From contig NZ_CP163520.1 of the NCBI RefSeq assembly GCF_041080675.1, positions 2,542,001 through 2,606,000 of the forward strand: a stretch of 64,000 bases of DNA. Reading direction: 5' to 3'. This document shows positions 34,001-42,742 of the stretch, piece after piece. The notes under the pieces were generated by a model, which was not told where the DNA came from, searched no databases, and was given only the letters and a program-made list of their open reading frames with translations. Source of the stretch: Streptomyces sp. cg36 (lineage in GTDB: Bacteria > Actinomycetota > Actinomycetes > Streptomycetales > Streptomycetaceae). Every line of letters begins with the position of its first letter. Positions within the stretch are counted from its first letter, which is position 1. The position numbers and the translations under genes were made by a program.

Positions 34001-35244
34001 AGCGCACCACTTCGGAGGCCGACACCTACGCCGAGCTCGTCACCACCGAGGCGCGGGCGGACGCGAGCGCCGCCCTGGCCGCCGCGGCGGGCGAGGCCGA
34101 GCAGACCGTGGCCGCCGCCCGTGAGCAGGCCGAGGAGCTGGTGGCCGAGGCGCGCACGGAGTCGGAGCGGCTGCTCGACGAGGCGCGCCAGGCGGCCGAC
34201 AAGCGCCGTTCGGACGCGGCCGAGCAGGCCGACCAGCTCATCACCGAGGCGGGCGCCGAGGCGGAGAAGGTGCTGGCCGACGCGGGCGCGGAGGCGGAGC
34301 GGCTGCGCGCCGAGGCCGCCGAGACCGTCGGTTCGGCCCAGCAGGCCGCCGAGCGGATCCGGGCCGAGGCGGAGAAGAGCCGCGCCAAGACCGAGGAGGC
34401 CGCGGAGCGGACCCGTACCGAGGCCCGCGAGGAGGCGGACCGGCTGCTGGACGAGGCCCGTACGGCCGCGGCCAAGCGGCGTGCGGACGCGGCCGAGCAG
34501 GCCGACACCCTGGTCGCCAAGGCGCAGGAGGAGGCGCTGCGCGCCGCCACCCAGGCCGAGGAGCAGGCCGACACGATGGTGGGCGCGGCCCGCAAGGAGG
34601 CCGAGCGGATCGTCGCCGAGTCGACCGTCGAGGGCAACTCCCTGGTGGAGAAGGCCCGTACGGACGCGGACGAGCTGCTGGCCGGGGCGCGCGCCGACGC
34701 GACCGCCATAAGGGAGCGCACGGAAGAGGTCCGGGCGCGCACCGAGGCGGACATCGAGGAACTGCACGAGCGGGCCCGGCGCGAGAGCGCCGAGCAGATG
34801 AAGACGGCCGGGGAGCGCGTCGACAAGCTGGTGAAGGCGGCGACCGAGCAGACGGCGGAGGCCGAGGCGAAGGCCAAGGAGCTGCTGTCGGACGCCAACT
34901 CCGAGGCGAGCAAGGTGCGGATCGCCGCGGTCAAGCGCGCCGAGTCGCTGCTCAAGGAGGCCGAGACCAAGAAGGCCGAGCTGATCCGCGAGGCGACGAA
35001 GCTGCGCGACGACGCGGAGGCGCAGGCGCGGAGCACGGTCGACGAGGGCAAGCGCGAGCTCGAAGTGCTGGTCCGGCGCCGTGCCGACATCAATGCGGAG
35101 ATCTCCCGTGTCCAGGACGTACTTGAGGCGTTGGAGTCTTTCGAGGCTCCGTCCTCCGGCGGCAAGGCGGGCGGCAAGGAGGCGGCCAGAGCGGGTGCGT
35201 CGGCCGGGGGTACCCGTTCGAGTGGCAAGTCGTCGGAGGGCTAG
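31006..35244 (+). CDS. scy: Scy, large coiled-coil polarity scaffold
   Basis: About 1412 residues, almost all coiled coil, rich in Ala, Glu, Arg and Lys. The N terminus VRGYERQDSHRPDDHLSRFEAEMDRLKTE precedes a region similar to DivIVA-type coiled-coil starts. The long rod is built on 7- and 11-residue periods. Known role in S. coelicolor (SCO5397): organises the tip-organising centre with DivIVA and FilP and controls branching. The GTG at 31006 is favoured over upstream TTG codons by the conserved VRGYERQ start. An imperfect hairpin (30910-30927) lies in the leader. The S. coelicolor protein is about 1326 residues; this one is longer. Confidence 0.94.
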   Translation: MRGYERQDSHRPDDHLSRFEAEMDRLKTEREKAVQHAEDLGYQVEVLRAKLHEARRNLAARPAYDAADIGYQAEQLLRNAQMQAEQLRTDAERELRDARAQTQRILQEHAEHQARLQAELHTEAVTRRQRLDQELAERRATVESHVNENVAWAEQLRARTEAQARRLLEESRAESEAALAAARTEAARVAEETRQRLGAEAESARAEAEATLLRARKDAERMLGAASAQAQEATAHAEQLRSSTTAESERARQQAAELSRAAEQRMQEAESALREARAEAEKALAEAKESAAKQLAGAESANEQRTRTARTEIARLVGEATKESEALKAEAEQALADARAEAERLVAEAGEKARTSAAEDTAAQLAKAARSAEEMLSKASADAQETTRKASEEAERIRREADAEADRLRSQAEEQADQLKGAAKDDTKEYRAKTVELQEEARRLRGEAEQLRAEAVAEGERIRGEARREGVQQIEEAARTAEELLTKAKADAEELRTSAGAESERVRGEAMERATTLRKQAEETLERTRAEAERLREETEEQAGAVTAAAERAAAELREETERAVAARQAEAADELARLHTEAEQRHASAERALTEARAESERIRREAAEETERLRTEAAERVRTLQAQAEQEAERLRTEAAGDASTARAEAEGAAVRLRSEAAAEAERLKGEAQETADRMRAEAAAAAERVGAEAAEALAAAQEEAARRRREADQTLESARAEAGSERAQAREQSEELLAAARKRVAQAQAEAQRLGEEADRRATELVAAAEQTAQQVRDSVSGLREEAEQEIAGLRSTAEHVAERTRNEAQEEADRVRADAYAERERAAEDATRVRARAQEEAEAAKALAERTVADAMAEAEKARSDASEYAQRMRTDASDALASSEQDAARTRADAREDANRIRSDAASQADRLVGEASAEAERLAAESGAEAERLVSEATAEAERLVSEATTEAERLAAESTATAERLTAEAQRLRDEGQSEHDRLLAEAGERAERTTSEADTYAELVTTEARADASAALAAAAGEAEQTVAAAREQAEELVAEARTESERLLDEARQAADKRRSDAAEQADQLITEAGAEAEKVLADAGAEAERLRAEAAETVGSAQQAAERIRAEAEKSRAKTEEAAERTRTEAREEADRLLDEARTAAAKRRADAAEQADTLVAKAQEEALRAATQAEEQADTMVGAARKEAERIVAESTVEGNSLVEKARTDADELLAGARADATAIRERTEEVRARTEADIEELHERARRESAEQMKTAGERVDKLVKAATEQTAEAEAKAKELLSDANSEASKVRIAAVKRAESLLKEAETKKAELIREATKLRDDAEAQARSTVDEGKRELEVLVRRRADINAEISRVQDVLEALESFEAPSSGGKAGGKEAARAGASAGGTRSSGKSSEG
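33772..33936 (+). repeat. 33-bp (11-codon) tandem repeats inside scy
   Basis: Five consecutive hendecads of the type AEAERL-X2-EA-X-T/S are encoded by near-identical 33-bp units at 33772, 33805, 33838, 33871 and 33904. Units 2 and 3 are almost identical in DNA, suggesting recent duplication. Confidence 0.85.
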
Positions 35245-35358
35245 CCACTCAAAAGGCTGGACATTCTCCAGATCAAACGGGCATACGCTCGATGACACGC
35301 CGCCTGGGCCCCTAGGATTCCCCCTATCACCTCACCGGTCTCATTCGACAGGAACCCC

Positions 35359-36297
35359 ATGAGCGACACTTCCTCCCCCTTCGGCTTCGAGCTCGTGCGG
35401 CGTGGTTACGACCGCGGTCAGGTGGACGACCGCATTACCAAGCTCGTCGCCGACCGTGACAGCGCTCTGGCACGGATCACTTCTCTGGAAAAGCGCATCG
35501 AGGAGCTCCACCTCGAAACGCAGAACGCCCAGGCCCAGGTGAGCGACGCGGAGCCGTCGTACGCCGGACTCGGCGCGCGGGTCGAGAAGATCCTCCGTCT
35601 CGCCGAGGAAGAGGCGAAGGACCTGCGCGAGGAGGCCCGCCGGGCCGCCGAACAGCACCGCGAGCTGGCCGAGTCGGCGGCCCAGCAGGTGCGCAACGAC
35701 GCGGAGTCGTTCGCCGCCGAGCGCAAGGCGAAGGCGGAGGACGAGGGCGTCCGCATCGTCGAGAAGGCGAAGGGTGACGCCTCCACGCTGCGTTCCGAGG
35801 CGCAGAAGGACGCGCAGTCCAAGCGCGAGGAGGCGGACGCCCTCTTCGAGGAGACCCGCGCCAAGGCCGCGCAGGCGGCGGCCGACTTCGAGACGAACCT
35901 CGCCAAGCGCCGCGAGCAGTCGGAGCGCGACCTGGCCTCGCGCCAGGCGAAGGCGGAGAAGCGTCTCGCCGAGATCGAGCACCGCGCCGAGCAGCTCCGT
36001 CTGGAGGCCGAGAAGCTGCGTACGGACGCGGAGCGCCGGGCCCGTCAGACGGTGGAGACGGCACAGCGCCAGGCCGAGGACATCGTGGCCGACGCCAACG
36101 CCAAGGCCGACCGCATCCGTTCGGAATCCGAGCGCGAGCTGGCGGCGCTCACCAACCGCCGCGACTCGATCAACGCGCAGCTGACCAACGTCCGCGAGAT
36201 GCTGGCGACCCTCACGGGCGCGGCGGTCGCGGCGGCCGGCTCGCCGGTCGACGACGAGCCGGTCTCCCGCGGCGTCCCGGCGCAGCAGTCCCGCTAG
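35359..36297 (+). CDS. filP: FilP, coiled-coil filament protein
   Basis: 312 residues. The short N-terminal head has GFELVRRGYDRGQVDDRI, a DivIVA-like motif. A long coiled-coil rod (about 70-290, with many EEAR and AEAE periods) and a short Ala/Pro tail follow. Known role (SCO5396): forms intermediate-filament-like networks near tips, interacts with DivIVA and supports rigidity. The ATG at 35359 has AGGA 7 bases upstream. Separated from scy by 114 bases, with its own leader. Confidence 0.95.
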   Translation: MSDTSSPFGFELVRRGYDRGQVDDRITKLVADRDSALARITSLEKRIEELHLETQNAQAQVSDAEPSYAGLGARVEKILRLAEEEAKDLREEARRAAEQHRELAESAAQQVRNDAESFAAERKAKAEDEGVRIVEKAKGDASTLRSEAQKDAQSKREEADALFEETRAKAAQAAADFETNLAKRREQSERDLASRQAKAEKRLAEIEHRAEQLRLEAEKLRTDAERRARQTVETAQRQAEDIVADANAKADRIRSESERELAALTNRRDSINAQLTNVREMLATLTGAAVAAAGSPVDDEPVSRGVPAQQSR

Positions 36298-36348
36298 TCC
36301 CGTTGGCGCCGCAGCCTCTCCCCCGTGGGCTGCGTACGTACGGTCCAG

Positions 36349-36381
36349 AGCCCCCCGCCACTCCAGTGGCGGGGGGCTTTG
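36349..36381 (+). terminator. strong intrinsic terminator after filP
   Basis: Perfect 14-bp stem (36349-36362 with 36365-36378; AGCCCCCCGCCACT arm), 2-base loop and a short T-run CTTTG. Confidence 0.85.
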
Positions 36382-36401
36382 TCCGCCTTTAGCGTGGCGA
36401 C

Positions 36402-37409
36402 ATGATCGAGCTAGCGGGCCTCACCAAGCGCTTCGGTTCCAAGATCGCGGTCGACCATCTGTCGTTCCAGGTCAGACCGGGCGTGGTGACCGGCTTCCTG
36501 GGCCCGAACGGCGCCGGCAAGTCCACGACCATGCGCATGATGCTCGATCTCGACAACCCGACCGACGGCACCGTGCGCATCGACGGGCGGCACTACCGCG
36601 ACCTGGACGAGCCGCTGAAGTACATCGGCGCGCTGCTCGACGCCAAGTCGATGCACGGCGGTCGCAGCGCCTACAACAACCTGCTCTGCCTGGCCCAGTC
36701 GAACCGGATCCCGGAGCAGCGGGTGGCGGAGGTCCTGGACACGGTGGGTCTGACGGCCGTGGCGAGGAAGAAGTCGAAGGGCTTCTCGCTGGGCATGGGG
36801 CAGCGGCTGGGAATCGCCTCCGCGCTGCTCGGCGATCCCGAGATCCTGATGTTCGACGAGCCCGTCAATGGTCTGGACCCCGAGGGAATTCACTGGATCC
36901 GGAATCTGATGAAAGCGCTGGCCGCGGAGGGCAGAACGATCTTCGTTTCGTCTCATCTGATGAGCGAAATGGCGCTGACGGCGGATCACCTCATCGTTAT
37001 CGGGCAGGGCCGACTGCTCGCCGATACATCGATGGCGGATTTCATCCGGCAGAATTCGCGGAGTTTCGTACGGCTCCGCTCCCCCCAGTGGGAGCACCTG
37101 CTCGACGTATTGGCCGGGGCCGGGATCGGAGTGGTCCAGACCGCCGACGGCGCGCTGGAGGTCGAGAACGGCCGGATCGAGAAGCTCGGCGAACTGGCCG
37201 CTCAGCACCAGATCGTGCTGCACGAGCTCTCCGGCCAGCAGGCTTCGCTGGAAGAGGCGTTCATGCAGATGACGGCCGGTTCGGTGGAGTACCACGCGCA
37301 CTCGGAGACCGGCTACGCCCCGCCGCCGCAGACCCCTGCCGCACCCGAGTGGGGGGCGAGCTACCGGGCCCGCACCGAGGGCGCGGCGGCGCCCCACGAG
37401 GAGGTCTGA
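36402..37409 (+). CDS. ABC transporter ATP-binding protein (ABC-2 type, DrrA-like)
   Basis: 335 residues. Walker A GPNGAGKST, signature FSLGMGQRLG, Walker B ILMFDEPVNGLDPEG and H-loop SSHLMSEM are all present. The C-terminal extension ends in a Pro/Ala-rich tail. It pairs with the permease 1 base downstream of its stop. The ATG at 36402 lacks a ribosome site, and -10-like TAGCGT is 6 bases upstream, so the mRNA may be leaderless. Substrate unknown. Confidence 0.92.
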   Translation: MIELAGLTKRFGSKIAVDHLSFQVRPGVVTGFLGPNGAGKSTTMRMMLDLDNPTDGTVRIDGRHYRDLDEPLKYIGALLDAKSMHGGRSAYNNLLCLAQSNRIPEQRVAEVLDTVGLTAVARKKSKGFSLGMGQRLGIASALLGDPEILMFDEPVNGLDPEGIHWIRNLMKALAAEGRTIFVSSHLMSEMALTADHLIVIGQGRLLADTSMADFIRQNSRSFVRLRSPQWEHLLDVLAGAGIGVVQTADGALEVENGRIEKLGELAAQHQIVLHELSGQQASLEEAFMQMTAGSVEYHAHSETGYAPPPQTPAAPEWGASYRARTEGAAAPHEEV

Positions 37410-37410
37410 C

Positions 37411-38190
37411 ATGGCTGCCGTGCCGGCCGTCCTCCGGTCCGAGTGGACCAAGATCCGTACGGTCTCCTCCACCTCCTGGACCCTGGTCAGCGCGTTCGTC
37501 GTCACGGTCGCGGTGAGCGCGGCGCTGTGCGCGCTGATGAAGTCGCAGTTCGACGACCTCAAGCCCGCCGAGCGCGCCACCTTCGACCCCACCTTGATCA
37601 GCTTCTCCGGGATGGTGCTGGGCCAGCTGGCGATGGTGGTGTTCGGCGTGCTCGTGGTCGGCACCGAGTACAGCTCGGGCATGATCCGCACCTCGCTCGC
37701 CGCCGTGCCGAAGCGCGCCACCTTCCTGTTCGCCAAGCTCGCGGTGGCCACCGGGCTGGCGCTGGCGGTGGGCATGGCCACCAGCTTCCTGTCGTTCTTC
37801 CTCGGCCAGGCGCTGCTCGGCCCGCACCGCACCTCCATCGGCGAGCCGAACGTGCTGCGGGCGGTCTTCGGCGCGGGCCTCTACATGGCGCTGATCGCGC
37901 TCTTCTCGATGGGCGTGGCCACCATGCTGCGCAGCTCGATGCTCTCGCTCGGCATCCTGATGCCGTTCTTCTTCCTGGTCTCGCAGATCCTGTCGGCGGT
38001 GCCGGGCGCCAAGAAGGTGGCCCGCTACTTCCCCGACCAGGCCGGATCCAAGATCATGCAGGTGGTCCCGGACGCGATGAACAGCGAGCCGCCGCCCTAC
38101 GGGCCCTGGGCGGGCCTGGGGATCATGTCACTGTGGGTGATCGCGGCGCTCGCCGGAGGCTATCTCGTACTGCGCCACCGCGACGCCTAG
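37411..38190 (+). CDS. ABC-2 type permease
   Basis: 259 residues with about six membrane helices. It begins with a cytoplasmic ALRSEWTKIRTVSSTSW-like segment common to this class (VLRSEWTKIRTV). It has a conserved GTEYSSGMIRTSLAAVPKR loop, where the ATPase coupling helix is expected. It forms an exporter with the ATPase just upstream. Substrate unknown. Confidence 0.9.
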   Translation: MAAVPAVLRSEWTKIRTVSSTSWTLVSAFVVTVAVSAALCALMKSQFDDLKPAERATFDPTLISFSGMVLGQLAMVVFGVLVVGTEYSSGMIRTSLAAVPKRATFLFAKLAVATGLALAVGMATSFLSFFLGQALLGPHRTSIGEPNVLRAVFGAGLYMALIALFSMGVATMLRSSMLSLGILMPFFFLVSQILSAVPGAKKVARYFPDQAGSKIMQVVPDAMNSEPPPYGPWAGLGIMSLWVIAALAGGYLVLRHRDA

Positions 38191-38379
38191 CCACTCGGCG
38201 ACACCACTTTGACCTGCGTGAACGCAGGGCCGTGACCGTCCAGAGGTAACGAATCGGCGCTCTCCTCGCTTCGCCGGAACCGTAAAGTCCTGGATAAGCT
38301 CCTCACTCATACGGGGGCACCCCGGCCGCAGCGGCCGGCCAACCGCCCCGACGACCCACACCGTCGATGGGGCTGGAGA

Positions 38380-39597
38380 ATGATCGAGGCAGTCGGCCTG
38401 ACGAAGCGCTACGGCGCCAAGACAGCCGTGTACAACCTTTCCTTCCAGGTGCGGCCCGGTGCCGTCACCGGCTTCCTGGGGCCCAACGGCTCCGGCAAGT
38501 CGACGACCATGCGCATGATCCTCGGCCTGGACCAGCCCACCGCCGGCCACGTCACCATCGGCGGCCACCCCTTCCGCACGCTCCCCAACGCGCCCCGCCA
38601 GGTCGGCGCGCTGCTGGACGCCAAGGCCGTGCACGGCGGCCGGAGCGCCCGCAACCACCTGCTCTCGCTCGCCCAGCTCTCCGGGATCCCGGCCCGCCGG
38701 GTCGACGAGGTGCTCGGTGTCGTCGGCCTCCAGGAGGTCGCGGCCAAGCGCTCCAAGGGCTTCTCGCTCGGCATGGGCCAGCGGCTCGGCATCGCCGCCG
38801 CGCTCCTCGGCGACCCCCAGGTGCTGCTCTTCGACGAGCCGGTCAACGGCCTCGACCCCGAGGGCATCCTGTGGGTGCGCAACCTGATGAAGCGGCTCGC
38901 CGCCGAGGGCCGGACCGTCTTCGTCTCCTCGCACCTGATGAGCGAGATGGCGCTGACCGCCGACCACCTCATCGTGATCGGCCGCGGCCAGCTGCTGGCC
39001 GACATGAGCGTCAAGGACTTCATCTCGCACAACTCCGCCGACTTCGCGCGCGTGCGCACCCCGGAGGCGGACGGCCGCGAGAAGCTGACGGCCGCCCTCA
39101 CCGAGGCCGGCGGCCAGGTCCTGCCCGAGCCGGACGGCGCCCTGCGGGTGACCGGCCTCGCGCTGCCGCGCATCAGCGACCTCGCCCACGGCGCGGACGT
39201 ACGCCTGTGGGAGCTCTCGCCGCACCAGGCGTCGCTGGAGGAGGCGTACATGCGGATGACCCAGGGCGCGGTGGACTACCGCTCCACCAGCGACCAGAAG
39301 GCCGGGCTGATGCAGCCCGTGGCGCCGGGCCGGCTGCCGCCGCCCGCCATTCCCGAGGTGCCGACGCAGGGCTGGTACGCCCCGCCGCCGCCCGGACAGA
39401 ACCCGTACGCCCCGGCGCCGGGCCAGGCGCCGCACGCCCCGGCCCCGGGCCCGTACGCGGCCCCGGCGGCGCACCCGGCCCCCGCCGCGCCCGCGCAGGC
39501 GCCCGCGCCCGCCCCGGCCGCGCCCCCGGCCGTCCCCGCCGCTCCCCCGGCGCAGCCGCCCGCCCCTTCCCTGACCAAGCCCGAGGACGCCCGATGA
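38380..39597 (+). CDS. ABC transporter ATP-binding protein with long Pro/Ala-rich tail
   Basis: 405 residues, close in sequence to the ATPase at 36402. It has Walker A GPNGSGKST, FSLGMGQRLG, LLFDEPVNGLDPEG and SSHLMSEM. Residues from about 310 to the end are a low-complexity tail of Pro, Ala and Gln with APAPG-like repeats, unusual for a cytoplasmic ATPase. GGAG is 4-5 bases upstream of the ATG. The stop overlaps the permease start (ATGA). Likely a duplication of the preceding transporter. Confidence 0.9.
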   Translation: MIEAVGLTKRYGAKTAVYNLSFQVRPGAVTGFLGPNGSGKSTTMRMILGLDQPTAGHVTIGGHPFRTLPNAPRQVGALLDAKAVHGGRSARNHLLSLAQLSGIPARRVDEVLGVVGLQEVAAKRSKGFSLGMGQRLGIAAALLGDPQVLLFDEPVNGLDPEGILWVRNLMKRLAAEGRTVFVSSHLMSEMALTADHLIVIGRGQLLADMSVKDFISHNSADFARVRTPEADGREKLTAALTEAGGQVLPEPDGALRVTGLALPRISDLAHGADVRLWELSPHQASLEEAYMRMTQGAVDYRSTSDQKAGLMQPVAPGRLPPPAIPEVPTQGWYAPPPPGQNPYAPAPGQAPHAPAPGPYAAPAAHPAPAAPAQAPAPAPAAPPAVPAAPPAQPPAPSLTKPEDAR

Positions 39598-40430
39598 CCA
39601 GCCCCTACCAGCAGCCCGTACCGGGTGCGCCGCTCGGGACGTACACCTCGCCGATCCCGGTGCGGCCCGCCACCCTCGGCGACGCGGTCGCCTCCGAGTG
39701 GACCAAGATCCGCTCGGTCCGCTCCACCATGTGGACGCTGGGCGTGCTGATCGTGCTCGTGCTCGGCATCGGTCTGCTCACGGTCGTCGCGGTCAACGCC
39801 TCCAGCGCCGACATGAAGGACACCCCGGTGCTCAGCCTGGGCTTCTACGGCGTGCTCCTCGGCTCCATCTGCGTGATCACGCTCGGCGTGCTGACCATCG
39901 CCTCCGAGTACGGCACGGGCATGATCCGCACGACGCTGACCGCCTGCCCCAGCCGGGCGCGGATCCTCGCCGCCAAGTCGCTCGTCTTCTTCCTGCTGTC
40001 GTTCGTCATCCTGCTGGTGACGACCGGTCTGGTGGCCCTGCTCCAGAGCGGGATGGTCACCACCGGCGAGACGCCCGGCGGCGGCGAGATGTTCAAGGCG
40101 ACCGTCGGCGTCTCGCTGTACGTCTCGACGCTCGGACTGCTCTCGCTGGCGATCGGCGCGCTGATCCGGCACTCGGCGGGCGCCATCACCGTGATGATCG
40201 GTGTGGTGCTGCTCCCGCTGGTGCTCGCGCTCTTCATGTTCGCGCAGTCGCTGGACTCGGTGCGCCAGGCCCTGTTCGAGTACTCGATCCCGAGCCAGCT
40301 GGCCGTCTTCTACGGCGCCTCGGTGAGCGACTCCGGCCCCACCGGCTGGACGCCGCTGCTGATCCTGGGGGCCGTGACGGCGGCGGCGCTCGGCGGCGCG
40401 TTCGCCTCCCTGAACAGCCGGGACGTCTGA
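39594..40430 (+). CDS. ABC-2 type permease, second copy
   Basis: 278 residues with about six membrane helices and a longer N-terminal cytoplasmic stretch (MTSPYQQPVPGAPLGTYTSPIPV). It shares the EWTKIRSVRSTMWTLG and SEYGTGMIRTTLTACPSR segments with the permease at 37411. The start overlaps the ATPase stop. It forms a second exporter; substrate unknown. Confidence 0.9.
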   Translation: MTSPYQQPVPGAPLGTYTSPIPVRPATLGDAVASEWTKIRSVRSTMWTLGVLIVLVLGIGLLTVVAVNASSADMKDTPVLSLGFYGVLLGSICVITLGVLTIASEYGTGMIRTTLTACPSRARILAAKSLVFFLLSFVILLVTTGLVALLQSGMVTTGETPGGGEMFKATVGVSLYVSTLGLLSLAIGALIRHSAGAITVMIGVVLLPLVLALFMFAQSLDSVRQALFEYSIPSQLAVFYGASVSDSGPTGWTPLLILGAVTAAALGGAFASLNSRDV

Positions 40431-40449
40431 CCCGGCCCCCCGGTACCTG

Positions 40450-40776
40450 CTAGTACCTCGGCGCGTTCCTGGACCGCTGCACCCTGCTGGTGCGGCGGTC
40501 CTTCGCGTTCCAGCACGCCTTGTGCCAGTGGCGGCGGTCGTCCACGCCGCCGTACTCCGGCCACGCCACCACGTGCGGGACCCCGGCCGGGATCTCCTGG
40601 TCGCAGCCCGGGCAGCGGTACCGCTTGCCGCCCGCGCTCGCGCCGCTGACGTGCCGTACGGACCACTCCTCGTCCTGGTACGTCTCGCTGCGCTGGAGGC
40701 CGTAGCGCTCCCCCGCGGCGCCGGCGGACTCGGTCGGCTGGTCGCCGCCCTTGGGGCGGTTGCGGCGCGGGGACAC
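40450..40776 (-). CDS. small conserved protein with zinc-binding motif
   Basis: 108 residues, GTG start with GAGGTG about 6 bases upstream. The middle has RYRCPGCDQEIPAGVPHVV and later DRRHWHKACW, a CxxC...HxxxC arrangement like a treble-clef zinc site. N and C termini are basic and disordered. It lies 19 bases after the convergent permease gene. A conserved Streptomyces protein, sometimes labelled ATP/GTP-binding, but no P-loop is present. Confidence 0.8.
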   Translation of the reverse strand: MSPRRNRPKGGDQPTESAGAAGERYGLQRSETYQDEEWSVRHVSGASAGGKRYRCPGCDQEIPAGVPHVVAWPEYGGVDDRRHWHKACWNAKDRRTSRVQRSRNAPRY

Positions 40777-40991
40777 GGAAACACCTCACGGGGCCGGGCG
40801 GACGGACTGCTCCCAGCGTAGGGCCACCCGGCCCGGGTACCCGACCCGCACGGGCGTGGGACGGTAACTCGTACGGGGGACTTTTAGCGGACTATCGCAA
40901 GAAATTCGTGCCGGGCCGTGCCTTTGGCACTTGTCAGACGTTGTTGCCGGTAGCAGGGGGAGCCGCGTCGGCCGCGAGGAGGCAGAAGGCG

Positions 40992-42023
40992 ATGCGCGTC
41001 GGAACGTTTGTACTGGCAGCCCAGTTCCCGGGTCAGGGGCCGGGGGAAGCGCTGCACCGGGCGGTGCGGTCCGCGGAAGTGGCCGAGGAGGCGGGCCTCG
41101 ACGCGGTCTGGCTCGCCGAGCACCACTTCGTTCCGTACGGGGTGTGCCCGTCGGCGGTGACCCTGGCGGCGCTGCTGCTCGGGCGCACCCGGCGGATCCG
41201 CGTCGGGACGGCGGTGAGCGTGCTGCCGAGCGCCCACCCGGTGGCGCTCGGCGAGCAGGCGGCGCTGCTGCACCTGACGTCCGGCGGCCGGTTCTCGCTC
41301 GGGGTGGGCCGCGGCGGGCCGTGGGTCGACCTGGAGGTCTTCGGCTCGGGCCTGCGGGCGTACGAGGAGGGCTTCCCGGAGTCCCTGGACCTGCTGCTGC
41401 GCTGGCTCACCGAGCCCCGCGTCGCCAGCCTGGGCGAACGGTTCACCTTCCGGGAGGTCCCGGTGGTGCCCCGGCCCGACGAGCTGCTGGCGGACGGCCC
41501 GGCGGGCCCCGAGGTCATCGTGGCCTGCACCTCGCCGAACAGCGTGCGGCTGGCCGCCGAGCGCGGGCTGCCGATGCTGCTCGGCATGCACTGCGGGGAC
41601 GACGAGAAGGCGGAGATGGTCGCCCTGTGGCGGTCGCACGCACGGACCTGCGGGATCGCACCGGAGACCGTGGCCGCGGCGCCGCACGTGTCGGCCGGGG
41701 TCGCCCAGATCGGGGACCACCGCGCCCAGGCGTCCGAGGCGCTCCTGAAGGCGATGCCGGGGTGGCTGAAGCAGGGGCTGGACGCGCATGTGACGGTCGA
41801 CGGCCGCCACCGCGCGATGCGCGACCCGGTGGCGTACACGGAACTGCTCTGCGACCTCCACCCGGTGGGCCCACCGCGCTTCGCGGCGGACCGCATCGCC
41901 CGGACGGCCGAGAAGACGGGCATCACGCGCTTCGCCTTCCTCGTGGAGGGATCGGGCGACCTGGCGGCGACCGAGGAGAACGTACGGCGGCTGGGCGCCG
42001 AGGTGCTGCCGCTGCTGGGGTGA
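40992..42023 (+). CDS. LLM-class flavin-dependent oxidoreductase
   Basis: 343 residues of the bacterial luciferase-like (LLM) monooxygenase family; likely uses FMN or F420. It starts MRVGTFVLAAQFPGQG and has WLAEHHFVPYGVCPSAVTLAALLLGRTRRIRVGTAVSVLP-type beta strands and RFSLGVGRGGPW. The ATG at 40992 lies 10 bases after GAGGAGG. Substrate unknown; nothing nearby suggests one. Converges with the SCO5389-type gene downstream. Confidence 0.9.
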   Translation: MRVGTFVLAAQFPGQGPGEALHRAVRSAEVAEEAGLDAVWLAEHHFVPYGVCPSAVTLAALLLGRTRRIRVGTAVSVLPSAHPVALGEQAALLHLTSGGRFSLGVGRGGPWVDLEVFGSGLRAYEEGFPESLDLLLRWLTEPRVASLGERFTFREVPVVPRPDELLADGPAGPEVIVACTSPNSVRLAAERGLPMLLGMHCGDDEKAEMVALWRSHARTCGIAPETVAAAPHVSAGVAQIGDHRAQASEALLKAMPGWLKQGLDAHVTVDGRHRAMRDPVAYTELLCDLHPVGPPRFAADRIARTAEKTGITRFAFLVEGSGDLAATEENVRRLGAEVLPLLG

Positions 42024-42134
42024 GGGTGGGCCCGGAGAGCAGGGGGACGGGCGCTCACCACGACGGCGGGTCGGCAAGAGGCCCCCGCTCCGCACCAGTT
42101 GGACCTCCCGCGATGCGGAGCGGCGGCGAAGGCG

Positions 42135-42527
42135 TCAGCAGTCCCGCAGCTCCGGCGACTGGTTGAGCAGCTGGCCCCGCACCGAGGTGAAGCGGGCGAG
42201 CCGCTCGTCGACGGAGGGGTCCAGGGGGAACACCGCGACACGGTGGCAGTTCTGGAACGCCAGGCGGACACCGAAGTGCCGCTGAAGAGAACCGCGGATG
42301 GCGTCACTCGCCAGCGCGCGCAGCAACTGGCCGCGGGCCTGCTCGTCCGGCGGCGGCGTCTGGTTGTCGGCGAACTCTCCGCCGTCCACCTTCAGCTGGG
42401 CCACCAGCGAGCTGATCATCTCCCATGCGTACGGCAGGGAGGTCCGGACGCAGTCGACGAAATCCGCTTCGTCGACCTCGCCTCGCTCGGCCTGTTCGAG
42501 TAGGGCCGGTGAGACGTCGAGCGACAT
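42135..42527 (-). CDS. SCO5389 family protein, unknown function
   Basis: 130 residues of the conserved actinobacterial SCO5389 family. Segments are ALLEQAERGEVDEADFVDCVRTSLPYAWEMISSLVAQL, LLRALASDAIRGSLQRHFG and FQNCHRVAVFPLD. No known domain, signal peptide or membrane helix. The ATG at 42527 has AGGAG 6 bases upstream. Divergent from nucS; the pairing is conserved in Streptomyces. Confidence 0.85.
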   Translation of the reverse strand: MSLDVSPALLEQAERGEVDEADFVDCVRTSLPYAWEMISSLVAQLKVDGGEFADNQTPPPDEQARGQLLRALASDAIRGSLQRHFGVRLAFQNCHRVAVFPLDPSVDERLARFTSVRGQLLNQSPELRDC

Positions 42528-42742
42528 GGTTTCTCCTCTCGCGACCCCGAAAAGGGGTCTTACGGCCAGGGACGGGGGAACAAAGTCGGCCACGCAGCGT
42601 GCTTGGCCGACAACGTCCCGCTTATACGGTAGGGGTGGCATGGGGGCTGCGACAGGTACTTGGCACGTAACCGGCCAATAACGAACAGTGCTTTGCCGGA
42701 CGAATCGCGTTCGGCGGGGGGATTCGAGTAGCGTTGCCGACC

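Noticed and set aside
30784-35298. 1504-residue open frame on the reverse strand over scy
   Set aside because: It is an antisense shadow of the GC-rich, repetitive scy gene; the plus frame has the known protein, while this one is a Leu/Gly/Arg-rich string with no domain.
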